A DNA stretch of 28,787 nt from Planctomycetia bacterium (GCA_005799205.1 SYHM01000138.1:1-28787), one strand, 5' to 3'. Counted from the first letter of the stretch, positions 7,543-14,456 are shown. The notes: generated by a model from the letters alone, not told the origin. Translations and numbers: made by a program.

Positions 7543-8564
7543 GCCGCCGTCAATTCACGGGCGTTCTGCTGCTTTCGTCCTTCTTGCTCGCAGGAGTTGT
7601 GTTTCGCCTGCTGATCGCGCGCCAAGTCAATGCACATGGATTGCGGCTCGAGTGGCCGACGACCGACATTCTTCAACTGCGTGTTGGTGCTGTCGAGTCG
7701 GCCCTTCTTGCAGGTGGCGCGCTCGGGCTCAGCGGACTGCTTTTGCAGGCGCTCCTACGAAATCCACTAGCGTCGCCCTTTCTCTTGGGGCTATCAGCAG
7801 GGGCAGGTCTCGGTGCGACGCTGGTCATGTTGAGCGCAACGGCATTCAATGCTGGAGTGGTGGGTTGGCTGTTTGGCGCGCTTGGAATCGCGGATGGTGT
7901 TGTCGCGGGCACGCTCGGATCACTTGTCGTCTTGGCAGTCGTCTACGCGCTTGGTCGGCGTGATGGCAGGATCGATCCGCTCACCCTTGTGCTCTCTGGC
8001 ACGGTCGTCTCATCGATCTGCGGAGCACTCACCCTCTTGGCGCAATCACTGCTGCCGCCATCGAGTCGTGGTGATTCGTGGATGTGGTTCATGGGGCAGA
8101 TCCCCGAGGTCCCTTCGCCGGGATTGGCCTTGTTGACGGCGATGCTGTTGCTCGGCATGGTCATCGTCGCATGGCGCAGCGGCCGCGCGCTTGACGCGGC
8201 GAGCACGAGCGATGATGAAGCTGAGAGCCTTGGAGTCTCGCTCAAACACCTTCGGGTCATGCTCTTCGTTGGAGCTGGAGCCCTCGCATCTGCGAGCGTT
8301 GCACTGTGCGGTCCGCTCGCCTTCGTCGGATTTGTCGCACCGCACATGAGCAGGCTTGTCATCGGAGCGCAACACCGAGCGCTTGTCCCAGCAAGCGTGG
8401 TTGCAGGTGCGGCCCTGCTGGTGTGGGCCGACGCCATCCGGCAAGTGATCGACTTCGGCGCAGGCCGGCTTCCGATCGGAGTGCTGACTGCGCTCATCGG
8501 CGGCCCTGTGTTTCTTGGCGTGCTTCGATCGCGGCGCCTCGTGCCGGGAGGGTGGTCATGTTGA
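7539..8564 (+). CDS. FecCD/BtuC-type importer permease
   Basis: Inner-membrane permease, 341 residues from ATG 7539, rich in hydrophobic helices as expected for the ten-span BtuC/FecCD family, which works as a dimer. Family landmarks visible are LRVGAVESALLAGGALGLSG followed by LLQALLRNPLASPFLLGLSAG (the characteristic NPLA-P-LG-SAGA loop, about 68-85), the cytoplasmic coupling region AESLGVSLKHLRV, CGPLAFVGFVAPHMSRL (FxGLxxPHxxR-type) and RLPIGVLTALIGGPVFL near the C-terminus. ATGA overlap with the binding-protein gene and a 7-nt overlap with the ATPase gene indicate tight coupling of the three subunits. Confidence 0.93.
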   Translation: MSRRQFTGVLLLSSFLLAGVVFRLLIARQVNAHGLRLEWPTTDILQLRVGAVESALLAGGALGLSGLLLQALLRNPLASPFLLGLSAGAGLGATLVMLSATAFNAGVVGWLFGALGIADGVVAGTLGSLVVLAVVYALGRRDGRIDPLTLVLSGTVVSSICGALTLLAQSLLPPSSRGDSWMWFMGQIPEVPSPGLALLTAMLLLGMVIVAWRSGRALDAASTSDDEAESLGVSLKHLRVMLFVGAGALASASVALCGPLAFVGFVAPHMSRLVIGAQHRALVPASVVAGAALLVWADAIRQVIDFGAGRLPIGVLTALIGGPVFLGVLRSRRLVPGGWSC

Positions 8565-9316
8565 CAATCGATGCGGTTTCATTTCACTACCGCGGGGTGC
8601 GCGCACTCGAAGCGGTGACGGTCGCCGGCGCGCCCGGCAAACTGATCGCTCTCGTTGGTCGCAATGGAAGTGGCAAGAGCACGCTGCTACGACTTGCAGC
8701 GGGATTGCTTTCGTCGACGCGCGGGTCGGTCCGCTGGAGCGGACTTGATCTGCGGACTCTGTCGCCACAGCAGCGGGCGCGCAGCATTTCCTATGTGTCA
8801 CAGCGCCCCCAGCTCTCGATTGCGCTCTCAGTGGTTGAGTCGATTCGGCTTGGACTCTTCTCAGCGCAGTCAGACGGATTGGCTAGGCAGCGCGTCACCG
8901 ATTCTTGTGTCGAGCTCGGGCTCGACGGGCTCGCGGATCGTCCATTTCATGAACTCTCTGCGGGTGAACAGCAGCGCTGTCTGATCGCGCGTGCGCTTGT
9001 GCAGCACCGTTCGGGCGGACTGCTCGTGCTCGACGAGCCCTTTTCGAACCTTGATCCCGCAGAGGCGAGCCGCGTCGCGCGGGTACTTCGAGCACGTGCG
9101 CTCGGTGGGGGACTCGTCCTTGTGGCGATGCACGATCTGACGCTTGCCGACCAGATCGCAGATCAAGTCTGGTTGCTCGAGCGTGGGGCACTCCTTGCCA
9201 GTGGACCGCCATCGCAGGTGCTGACGACTTCGAGACTCTGTGAAGTATTCAGTTGTGAGTTCGCCCGCGGCCCCCACGGGATTACGCTCTGCGCGCTCGC
9301 AGATCGCGCTCGCTAA
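8558..9316 (+). CDS. ABC importer ATPase (BtuD/FhuC/HmuV-like)
   Basis: Cytoplasmic ATPase that powers the preceding permease. The 252 residues from ATG 8558 match the family. Walker A is GRNGSGKST (34-42), Q-loop SQRP (Q82), signature LSAGEQ (133-138, Ala in place of the second Gly of LSGGQ), Walker B LLVLDEP (155-161) with E160, D-loop SNLD, and switch H192 in AMHDL. The start overlaps the permease stop by 7 nt. The closest known groups are the iron-complex and cobalamin importers. The stop codon TAA lies inside the TAAGAT box in front of the next gene. Confidence 0.94.
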   Translation: MLTIDAVSFHYRGVRALEAVTVAGAPGKLIALVGRNGSGKSTLLRLAAGLLSSTRGSVRWSGLDLRTLSPQQRARSISYVSQRPQLSIALSVVESIRLGLFSAQSDGLARQRVTDSCVELGLDGLADRPFHELSAGEQQRCLIARALVQHRSGGLLVLDEPFSNLDPAEASRVARVLRARALGGGLVLVAMHDLTLADQIADQVWLLERGALLASGPPSQVLTTSRLCEVFSCEFARGPHGITLCALADRAR

Positions 9317-9319
9317 GAT
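9314..9319 (+). promoter_or_regulatory. Candidate -10 box for the gene at 9331
   Basis: TAAGAT ends 11 nt before the ATG at 9331 and overlaps the stop of the ATPase gene. It matches four of six bases of TATAAT and the TANNNT pattern. The gene could also be read through from the importer operon. Confidence 0.35.
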
Positions 9320-9330
9320 TTCACTCGTTC

Positions 9331-9855
9331 ATGATTCAGAGCATCGTCATCTTCGTCGTGATCTTGGTTCTGAAGGCTGTCCTGACGGCAGTCGCGAAGT
9401 CGAAGGAGGATGCACGGAAGGCTGCCAGCCGCGGAGCGCCACTGCAGCCAGGACGACCCCCGCTGACCCAAGTGGCTCAATCCCCAGCCGCACCTCGCGC
9501 GCTGCCCGTCGCATTCGAATCGCAGAGCAACGCTGATTTGCAGTCCGATGCTCGTCGCCGCGGCCACATCCATCAACAAGCGCCAGTGAAGTCAGCGCCG
9601 ATGCACGAATCGGAGGGTGAGTCGACCTACGATCAGCTCGCTCAGACCGTTGCGGCCATCCACCGTGGGATGCTGACAAGGAACGCCAGTGAGCCTGTGG
9701 TTCCAATCACGGTGCCGCCTCCAGCGGCCAAGGCGGTCGAGAGTCCCAACTCCAAAGTGCGTCGCGCGGTCGCGCTCAAGAACAGAGCCACCCTTCGTCA
9801 GGCGATGATCATGCAAGAGGTACTCTCGCCACCACTCTCGCTCCGAGTGGTTTGA
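9331..9855 (+). CDS. Small membrane-anchored protein with conserved LRQA...PPLSLR tail
   Basis: A 174-residue protein starting MIQSIVIFVVILVLKAVLTA, which is one N-terminal membrane span (about 2-21) with a cytoplasmic or periplasmic body. The middle (about 30-140) is Pro/Ala/Gln-rich and low-complexity. The C-terminal 30 residues look conserved: KNRATLRQAMIMQEVLSPP followed by LSLR. I recall this ending in short planctomycete membrane proteins of unknown function, which supports the taxonomic guess, but I cannot run a search. It is followed by 67 nt of regulatory-looking sequence and accB. Function unknown. Confidence 0.75.
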   Translation: MIQSIVIFVVILVLKAVLTAVAKSKEDARKAASRGAPLQPGRPPLTQVAQSPAAPRALPVAFESQSNADLQSDARRRGHIHQQAPVKSAPMHESEGESTYDQLAQTVAAIHRGMLTRNASEPVVPITVPPPAAKAVESPNSKVRRAVALKNRATLRQAMIMQEVLSPPLSLRVV

Positions 9856-9865
9856 GTGTCGATTT

Positions 9866-9886
9866 GTCGCGATCTCGTCGCGATCT
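9866..9886 (+). repeat. Tandem GTCGCGATCT repeat upstream of accB (possible operator)
   Basis: GTCGCGATCT occurs at 9866-9875 and again at 9877-9886, an 11-nt period close to one turn of the helix. Each copy contains the palindrome TCGCGA. A degenerate GTCG-ATTT precedes (9858-9865) and GCTGCGAAAT follows. The block sits just upstream of the accB -10 box, where a regulator would overlap the -35 region. An operator role is inferred. Confidence 0.4.
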
Positions 9887-9907
9887 GCTGCGAAATGCAG
9901 ATTCTGC

Positions 9908-9913
9908 TATTCT
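9908..9913 (+). promoter_or_regulatory. Extended -10 element for accB-accC
   Basis: TATTCT preceded by TGC (TGCTATTCT) gives an extended -10. It ends 9 nt before the first ATG of accB (9923), so the transcript would begin at or within a few bases of the start codon. No clear -35 box. Confidence 0.45.
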
Positions 9914-9922
9914 CGCCAAATC

Positions 9923-10402
9923 ATGATGGATATCCGAAAGCTCAAAGAACTTGTCCGGCTCATGGTCGAGAACGACCTCACAGAACTCGATCTACGCGAC
10001 AAGGACGAGCAAGCGACCCTGAGGCGGCAAACCACGTGCTCGCCTCCGCAGGTCGCCATCCATAGCGCCAGCGATGACGAAGTTCCAGCGCCGATCCAGC
10101 AGACGGCACCTCAACCCGTTGCCGCGAAGGTCGCGCCAAAGGCAGCTGACGGTGAAGCTGGGTTGGTGGCAATCGAAAGTCCTATGGTGGGCACGTTTTA
10201 CAGCGCCGCTGGCCCAGATAAGCCCGCGCTTGCGTCAGTCGGCACCAGCGTCGACGAGGAAACTGTTGTTTGCCTCATCGAAGCGATGAAGATCTTCAAT
10301 GAGATCAAGGCTGAGCGCAGCGGATCGATCGCAAAGGTGCTCGTCAAGAATGGGCAGGCAGTGGAGTTCGGGCAGAAGCTCTTTCTTGTTCGGCCCGCGT
10401 AA
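9923..10402 (+). CDS. accB: Biotin carboxyl carrier protein of acetyl-CoA carboxylase
   Basis: Carries the carboxybiotin arm between the biotin carboxylase and carboxyltransferase subunits in the first step of fatty-acid synthesis. The 159-residue protein has the usual three parts: an N-terminal helical segment (MMDIRKLKELVRLMVENDL), an Ala/Pro/Gln-rich linker (about 40-80) and the biotinyl domain (about 82-158). The domain opens with IESPMVGTFYSA and holds EAMKIFNEI, in which K123 is the expected biotinylation site (EAMKM/L in most homologues, Ile here). Two ATGs are adjacent (9923 and 9926). accC follows after 14 nt, the usual bacterial order. accA and accD are not in the window. Confidence 0.95.
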   Translation: MMDIRKLKELVRLMVENDLTELDLRDKDEQATLRRQTTCSPPQVAIHSASDDEVPAPIQQTAPQPVAAKVAPKAADGEAGLVAIESPMVGTFYSAAGPDKPALASVGTSVDEETVVCLIEAMKIFNEIKAERSGSIAKVLVKNGQAVEFGQKLFLVRPA

Positions 10403-10416
10403 CTCCAAAGAGCCCC

Positions 10417-11790
10417 ATGTTCAAACGAGTACTCATTGCCAACCGAGGGGAGATTGCCCTTCGGATAATTCGCGCGTGTCGCGAACTCTCGATCGAGTCG
10501 ATTTGTGTCTATTCGAGTGCCGATGCAGGCGGACCGTGGCTCGAGCAGGCGACTCGATCGATCTGCATCGGTCCAGGCCCATCCAAGGATTCGTATCTTC
10601 GCATCGAACGCATCATCGCCGCAGCCGAAGTCTCTCATGCCGATGCGATCCATCCTGGATACGGATTCCTCTCAGAGAACGCGCACTTTGCTGAGGTCTG
10701 CCGAGACTCAGGATTCGAGTTCATTGGACCGAGCCCCGAGGCGATGGCGGCACTCGGCGACAAGGTGAATTGCAAGCGACTCGCCAAACAATCTGGCACG
10801 CCGATTTTCCCGGGAAGCGATGGGGGGATCGAAGAGATCGACGAAGCCGTCAAGGTCGCCGCAGAGATTGGCTATCCAGTCATCGTCAAGGCCTCGGGCG
10901 GCGGCGGTGGACGTGGGATGCGCGTGGCCTTCGATGAGCAGGCGTTGCGTAGCGGTATCGAACAAGCGCGGCAGGAAGCGCAGGCAGCCTTTGGTAATCC
11001 CATGGTCTTCGTCGAGAAGTATCTCGAAGCAGCGCGCCACTTTGAAGTCCAGGTGATTGGCGACAAGCATGGCAACGCAGTTCATTTGTATGAACGCGAC
11101 TGTTCGAGCCAGCGCCGCCACCAGAAGTTGATCGAAGAGGCTCCAGCGCCTGGGGTCGATCCGGCCAAGCGCGAGAAGGTGTGCGCTTCGGCCGCTGAAC
11201 TGATTCGCCGGGCAAAGTACGCCGGAGCAGCGACATGCGAGTTCCTGATGGATCCCCAGCAGAATTTTTACATGCTCGAGGTGAATACTCGCGTGCAGGT
11301 TGAGCATCCGATTTCTGAAGCGATCACCGGAGTCGACATCGTGCAAACAGGAATTCGCGTTGCTGCGGGCGAAGCACTGCCATACAAGCAAAGCGACATT
11401 CGGATCAATGGACACGCGATGGAGTTTCGCATCAACGCCGAAGACCCCGCGCGCAACTTCATGCCTCAGGCGGGGGTCATTGAAACGTGGGCTCCGCCAG
11501 GAGGGCCAGGCATCCGCCTCGATAGTCACGTGCGTACTGGATACCGCGTTCCACCGAACTACGACTCGATGATCGGCAAGCTCATCGTGCACGCGCCCGA
11601 CCGCGAGAGTTGTATTCGGCGCTCACTCGGTGCGCTCGGCGAGTTCAAGATTGGGCCGATTCGTACGACGATTCCGCTCTATCAGAGATTGCTTCAAGAG
11701 CCCGCGTTTGTTGGGTGTCGTCACGACATCAAGTATGTCGAACGACTGTTGGCCGCATCAGACTCCAAGCCTTCTCAGTCGACGGTATGA
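10417..11790 (+). CDS. accC: Biotin carboxylase subunit of acetyl-CoA carboxylase
   Basis: ATP- and bicarbonate-dependent carboxylation of the biotin on AccB. At 457 residues it is close to the E. coli enzyme (449), and the residue numbering almost coincides. Seen are FKRVLIANRGEIALRIIRAC (2-21), HPGYGFLSEN (79-88), the ATP-grasp glycine loop SGGGGGRGMR (160-169), VEKYLEAARHFEVQ with H208, ERDCSSQRRHQKLIEEAP (226-243) and EVNTRVQVEHPISE (288-301), with E288, N290 and R292 in the catalytic positions. It is cotranscribed with accB. Its stop codon overlaps the TATGAT box of the following tRNA gene. Confidence 0.97.
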   Translation: MFKRVLIANRGEIALRIIRACRELSIESICVYSSADAGGPWLEQATRSICIGPGPSKDSYLRIERIIAAAEVSHADAIHPGYGFLSENAHFAEVCRDSGFEFIGPSPEAMAALGDKVNCKRLAKQSGTPIFPGSDGGIEEIDEAVKVAAEIGYPVIVKASGGGGGRGMRVAFDEQALRSGIEQARQEAQAAFGNPMVFVEKYLEAARHFEVQVIGDKHGNAVHLYERDCSSQRRHQKLIEEAPAPGVDPAKREKVCASAAELIRRAKYAGAATCEFLMDPQQNFYMLEVNTRVQVEHPISEAITGVDIVQTGIRVAAGEALPYKQSDIRINGHAMEFRINAEDPARNFMPQAGVIETWAPPGGPGIRLDSHVRTGYRVPPNYDSMIGKLIVHAPDRESCIRRSLGALGEFKIGPIRTTIPLYQRLLQEPAFVGCRHDIKYVERLLAASDSKPSQSTV

Positions 11791-11791
11791 T
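11786..11791 (+). promoter_or_regulatory. Candidate -10 box for tRNA-Gly
   Basis: TATGAT (five of six bases of TATAAT) overlaps the accC stop and lies 24 nt before the tRNA 5' end, which leaves a normal short precursor leader. No clear -35. Confidence 0.4.
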
Positions 11792-11815
11792 TCGCCCTTT
11801 GCGCGAGTCACAATC

Positions 11816-11887
11816 GCGGGCGTAGCTCAGTGGTAGAGCGTCGGCCTTCCATGCCGAATGTCGAGGGTTCGAATCCCTTCGCCCGCT
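11816..11887 (+). tRNA. tRNA-Gly, anticodon TCC
   Basis: A full cloverleaf of 72 nt can be folded. The acceptor stem GCGGGCG (11816-11822) pairs with CGCCCGC (11880-11886), with discriminator T. The D arm is GCTC-AGTGGTA-GAGC. The anticodon arm is TCGGC-CTTCCAT-GCCGA with anticodon TCC at 11848-11850. The variable loop has 5 nt, and the T arm is GAGGG-TTCGAAT-CCCTT. The 3' CCA is not encoded (TTCA follows). It reads GGA glycine codons. The last 19 nt plus three flanking bases recur at 12013-12034. Confidence 0.97.
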
Positions 11888-11890
11888 TCA
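11869..11890 (+). repeat. 22-nt direct repeat, copy 1 (tRNA-Gly 3' end)
   Basis: The 22 nt from the T-loop TCGAATCCC to the TTCA after the acceptor stem are repeated exactly 144 nt downstream (12013-12034). A repeat made of the 3' end of a tRNA gene is the classical form of an integrase attachment site. No integrase is present here. Confidence 0.9.
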
Positions 11891-11893
11891 GTC

Positions 11894-11924
11894 AAAAAGG
11901 CGACACTTGCGTGTCGCTTTTTTT
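11894..11924. terminator. Bidirectional Rho-independent terminator
   Basis: Stem GCGACAC (11900-11906), loop TTGC, GTGTCGC (11911-11917), followed by seven T on the plus strand, ending the tRNA transcript. On the minus strand the same stem has a GCAA tetraloop and is followed by CTTTTT, so it would also end the six-gene minus operon that comes from 15965. Confidence 0.88.
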
Positions 11925-11929
11925 CTTCC

Positions 11930-12012
11930 GCGGGCGTGGTCGCGGCCTTCAGCCGCGACCCGTGCGCCCCCAAGCGGGCGCACAAGTGCTTCTGCCTCGG
12001 CGTTGCCTCCTC
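11930..12012. repeat. Two tandem perfect hairpins between the tRNA-Gly 3'-end copies
   Basis: Hairpin 1: GGTCGCGGC (11938-11946), loop CTTCA, GCCGCGACC (11952-11960), a 9-bp perfect stem. Hairpin 2: GTGCGCCC (11962-11969), 6-nt loop, GGGCGCAC (11976-11983), an 8-bp perfect stem. The segment begins with GCGGGCGT (11930-11937), identical to the first eight bases of the tRNA. Neither hairpin has a T tract, so they are not ordinary terminators. They lie in the non-coding space between the terminator and the rhodanese stop, and may be a palindromic mobile repeat. Confidence 0.8.
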
Positions 12013-12034
12013 TCGAATCCCTTCGCCCGCTTCA
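12013..12034 (+). repeat. 22-nt direct repeat, copy 2 (att-like), carrying the rhodanese stop codon
   Basis: An exact copy of 11869-11890. The rest of the T arm (GAGGG) is absent, so this is not a working tRNA. The last three bases, TCA (12032-12034), are the TGA stop of the minus-strand rhodanese gene. Confidence 0.9.
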
Positions 12035-12406
12035 ATACGTTGGTACCCGCGGGTCGATTTCGAGTGCCCACTGATGAATCCCTCCTGCAAGGCTTCGAAC
12101 ATCCTCAAACCCCGCGTGACGCAGCGCCGCGGTGACCTGCATGCTGCGTCCACCCTGGTGGCAATAGACCACCACGGGCGATTCCTCATGCTCGCGTAAC
12201 TCGTCGATGTGCCGACTCAGCGACTGCATCGGCGCGTGGATCGACCCTTCAATCGACGCGAGTTCGCGCTCCGCATCTGTACGACAATCAATCAGCACGA
12301 TGCACTCACCCTGCGTGCGCCTTCGATGAACTTCGTGCGGCGAAATCTCCCACTCGGCTTTGAATGGATTGTTCGGCGAAAATCCTTGAGAATGTGTTCC
12401 ACTCAT
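12032..12406 (-). CDS. Single-domain rhodanese-like sulfurtransferase
   Basis: A 124-residue protein from ATG 12406; a GTG at 12430 would overlap the upstream gene's end. It carries one rhodanese domain: ISPHEVHRR near the start, VLIDCRTDAERELASIEGSI (the CH2A motif region), and the active-site loop YCHQGGRS with the persulfide-forming cysteine and a six-residue loop typical of thiosulfate sulfurtransferases. It ends GGIHQWALEIDPRVPTY, the normal end of this domain, so it looks complete. The start is 7 nt after the stop of the phosphatase gene, as last gene of the minus operon. The substrate is unknown. Its stop codon lies in the tRNA-derived repeat. Confidence 0.92.
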   Translation of the reverse strand: MSGTHSQGFSPNNPFKAEWEISPHEVHRRRTQGECIVLIDCRTDAERELASIEGSIHAPMQSLSRHIDELREHEESPVVVYCHQGGRSMQVTAALRHAGFEDVRSLAGGIHQWALEIDPRVPTY

Positions 12407-12413
12407 AGATCGC

Positions 12414-13322
12414 TTACTCCCTGTGGGCACGGTGGCACTGAAGGCAGTCTGCTCGCAACGCGCTCATCATGCTCGTGGCCTCGTCGAGCCGCCCCGCGCC
12501 AAGGCACCATTCGAGACGGCCGGCATCCCGAGCGGCCTGCGCGAGCCACGCGCGCGCTTGCGTGACCGCGAGGACTCCACACGAGTGGTCCTGCGCCTGC
12601 ACCGAGAGCACACGAAAGAGGTCGGCGAGTCTCGCCGCGTCCATGACAGCATTCGACTCCCTCTCGCTTGGTGACTGAGGCCAACCTTGCTGTTCGTGCT
12701 CCAGCAGCGCATCGAACGCCTCGTCGATGGCCACCATCGACGCCACGAGCGAGTCAGGCGGCGTGATCGCAGGAAGCTCAGATGATCCCGCGTCGATCAC
12801 CTCGGGAGCGAGGGGGTTCGCCGCCCGAACACACTCCCAGAGCCGTTCGAACGCTGGAGACGTTCCCGCGATTCGCATACACTGAATTGCCTGCTCACGC
12901 GAAAGCCAACCCAGTGAAATCGCGATCGTCGCCGCAGTGGCTGCGCTCCGATGCTTGCCGTGGTGGCAGTGAAGGTAGATCGGTTTGTCAAGGTCGCGGG
13001 CCGCTCGTACGAGCTGCGCCTTGCGCGCGTCATCGAATCCGTCGTAGCCAACGGGAAGATGAACCGAACGCATCCCATATGCCCCGATGCGCGCTGCATC
13101 AGGAGGTGCGCCGTCAACCGATAGCACCGTTCTCACGCCAAGAAACTGCAGCGAGTCATATCCCGCGTCACCCTCGGGAGCACTTCCCGAATAGAACCCG
13201 TCATAGAAGCGAACGATGTTGCTTAAGCCTGGGCGCTCAAAGACGGTCGGTTCGTCCTGCGCGCACGCCTGAAACACGCTCGCGCCGCCCAGGACGACGA
13301 CGAAGGCAATCGACCAGCGCAT
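12414..13322 (-). CDS. Exported CX5R protein phosphatase fused to a C-terminal CXXCH (cytochrome c'-like) domain
   Basis: 302 residues from ATG 13322. An upstream frame reaches 13364 but would overlap the reductase gene. A signal sequence (RWSIAFVVVLGGASVFQAC) directs export; cleavage may be by the Sec or the lipoprotein route. Residues about 30-160 form a dual-specificity/tyrosine phosphatase fold. The P-loop HCHHGKHRS (C119, R125) is followed by AATAATIAISLGW, and an Asp-containing loop VGYDGFDD may supply the general acid. The C-terminal 100 residues are helical and end CLQCHRAHRE, a CXXCH haem-attachment motif at 293-297. This placement is seen in cytochrome c' four-helix bundles. So a redox or haem-sensing module is joined to a phosphatase in the periplasm. 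The substrate is unknown. Confidence 0.85.
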   Translation of the reverse strand: MRWSIAFVVVLGGASVFQACAQDEPTVFERPGLSNIVRFYDGFYSGSAPEGDAGYDSLQFLGVRTVLSVDGAPPDAARIGAYGMRSVHLPVGYDGFDDARKAQLVRAARDLDKPIYLHCHHGKHRSAATAATIAISLGWLSREQAIQCMRIAGTSPAFERLWECVRAANPLAPEVIDAGSSELPAITPPDSLVASMVAIDEAFDALLEHEQQGWPQSPSERESNAVMDAARLADLFRVLSVQAQDHSCGVLAVTQARAWLAQAARDAGRLEWCLGAGRLDEATSMMSALRADCLQCHRAHRE

Positions 13323-13347
13323 GATCACACGGACGAATCTCCATAGG

Positions 13348-14436
13348 TCACACGGCGCGAGCATCGGCGATTTCTGAGAGAGTCAAGTAGTCGGTGTACC
13401 CAGTGGGACCGTGCGTGAAGAATGTGGAAGGATTGGCTTGATTCCACGCCGCTCCGCACTGAATCCTCTCTGCAAGGTCTGGGTTTGCGATGAACGGCCT
13501 CCCGAACGCAACCGCATCGACGCCTCCTGCGCTCACAGCCTCTGCAGCCTCGTGCGCCGAGAATCCGGCATTGGCGACGAGTGGTCCGTTGAACCGTTCG
13601 CGAATCACCTTCACCATGTCGATGCGCGCGCGAGCCACCTCATCTCCGCGCATCACATGCAGAAATGCGAGGTTGAATTCATTCAGCCGCGACACGAGCG
13701 ACGAATAGGTCGTCACAGGATCGCTCTCAGTGATGTCCTTCGAGGGATTCAGCGGTGAAATGCGCACCGCCACTCGCGAGGAGTCCCACGCATCGCACAC
13801 CGCTTGCAGAATCTCGACGAGCAATCGTGCGCGGTTTTCGCATGAGCCGCCGTATTGGTCGGTTCGTGTGTTGCTGCCGTCGCGAAGAAACTGCTCGATT
13901 AAATAGCCATTCGCTGCATGCACTTCAACGCCGTCGAAGCGAGCAGCTCTCGCGTTGAGCGCCGCGCGTCTAAACCCACCAATGATTGAAGCAATCTCGT
14001 CTGTCGCAAGGGCACGGGGCACGACATGAGCGACCGGACCCTCAGCAGAGTTGAACTTGGAGTGCACAATCGCGAGCGCGCTGGGGGCAACCGGTTGTGC
14101 TCCGCCATTGAGCAGTGGGTGACAAGTTCGTCCACCGTGCCACAGTTGCAGAAAAATGCGACCGCCGCGCGCGTGAACGGCGTCGGTTACGACCCGCCAC
14201 GCCGCGACTTGGTCCGCGGAGTAGATGCCAGGTTCGCTCACGAAGGCACAGTTGCCTTCCATCACCATGGTCGCCTCAGCGATCAACAATCCAGCTGACG
14301 CGCGTTGCGCGTAGTGGGTCGCCATCAGTGCGGTGGGAGTGTGTCCTGGAGCCCTGCACCTCGTGAGTGGAGCCATGAAGATGCGGTTTGGGCAGTGAAT
14401 CGCGCCAACCCTCAAGGGAGAGAACAGCGTCGGCAT
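13348..14436 (-). CDS. Alkene reductase, Old Yellow Enzyme family (NemA-like)
   Basis: FMN-dependent reductase of activated C=C bonds (enones, maleimides, nitro-compounds), a TIM barrel using NAD(P)H. The 362 residues from ATG 14436 match NemA (about 365). Motifs seen: FSPLRVGAIHCPNRIFMAPL near the N-terminus, T25, QLWHGGR (97-103), VEVHAANGYLIEQF with substrate-binding H173 and N176 and proton-donating Y178, SNTRTDQYGGSCENR (188-202) and VDAVAFGRPFIANPDL near the C-terminus. A perfect GGAGGT lies 9 nt upstream of ATG 14436 and fixes this start; in-frame ATG 14454 is upstream of it. It lies in the middle of a six-gene minus operon. Confidence 0.95.
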   Translation of the reverse strand: MPTLFSPLRVGAIHCPNRIFMAPLTRCRAPGHTPTALMATHYAQRASAGLLIAEATMVMEGNCAFVSEPGIYSADQVAAWRVVTDAVHARGGRIFLQLWHGGRTCHPLLNGGAQPVAPSALAIVHSKFNSAEGPVAHVVPRALATDEIASIIGGFRRAALNARAARFDGVEVHAANGYLIEQFLRDGSNTRTDQYGGSCENRARLLVEILQAVCDAWDSSRVAVRISPLNPSKDITESDPVTTYSSLVSRLNEFNLAFLHVMRGDEVARARIDMVKVIRERFNGPLVANAGFSAHEAAEAVSAGGVDAVAFGRPFIANPDLAERIQCGAAWNQANPSTFFTHGPTGYTDYLTLSEIADARAV

Positions 14437-14445
14437 CGAAGCGTG

Positions 14446-14451
14446 ACCTCC
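14446..14451 (-). promoter_or_regulatory. Strong Shine-Dalgarno GGAGGT for the alkene reductase
   Basis: Minus-strand GGAGGT, 9 nt before ATG 14436. It is the clearest ribosome binding site in the window. Leading genes of operons show none. Confidence 0.75.
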
Positions 14452-14456
14452 GTACA

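Noticed and set aside
9858..9900. CRISPR or VNTR array
   Set aside because: Only two exact 10-nt copies; no spacers and no cas genes.
10708..11592. A 294-codon minus-strand frame
   Set aside because: Antisense shadow of accC; no protein-like motif and no start signal.
11938..11983. Extra terminators
   Set aside because: The hairpins have no T tract on either strand, and a good terminator lies just beside them.
12013..12034. A second tRNA-Gly gene
   Set aside because: Only the 3' 22 nt are present. The T stem, D arm and anticodon arm are absent.
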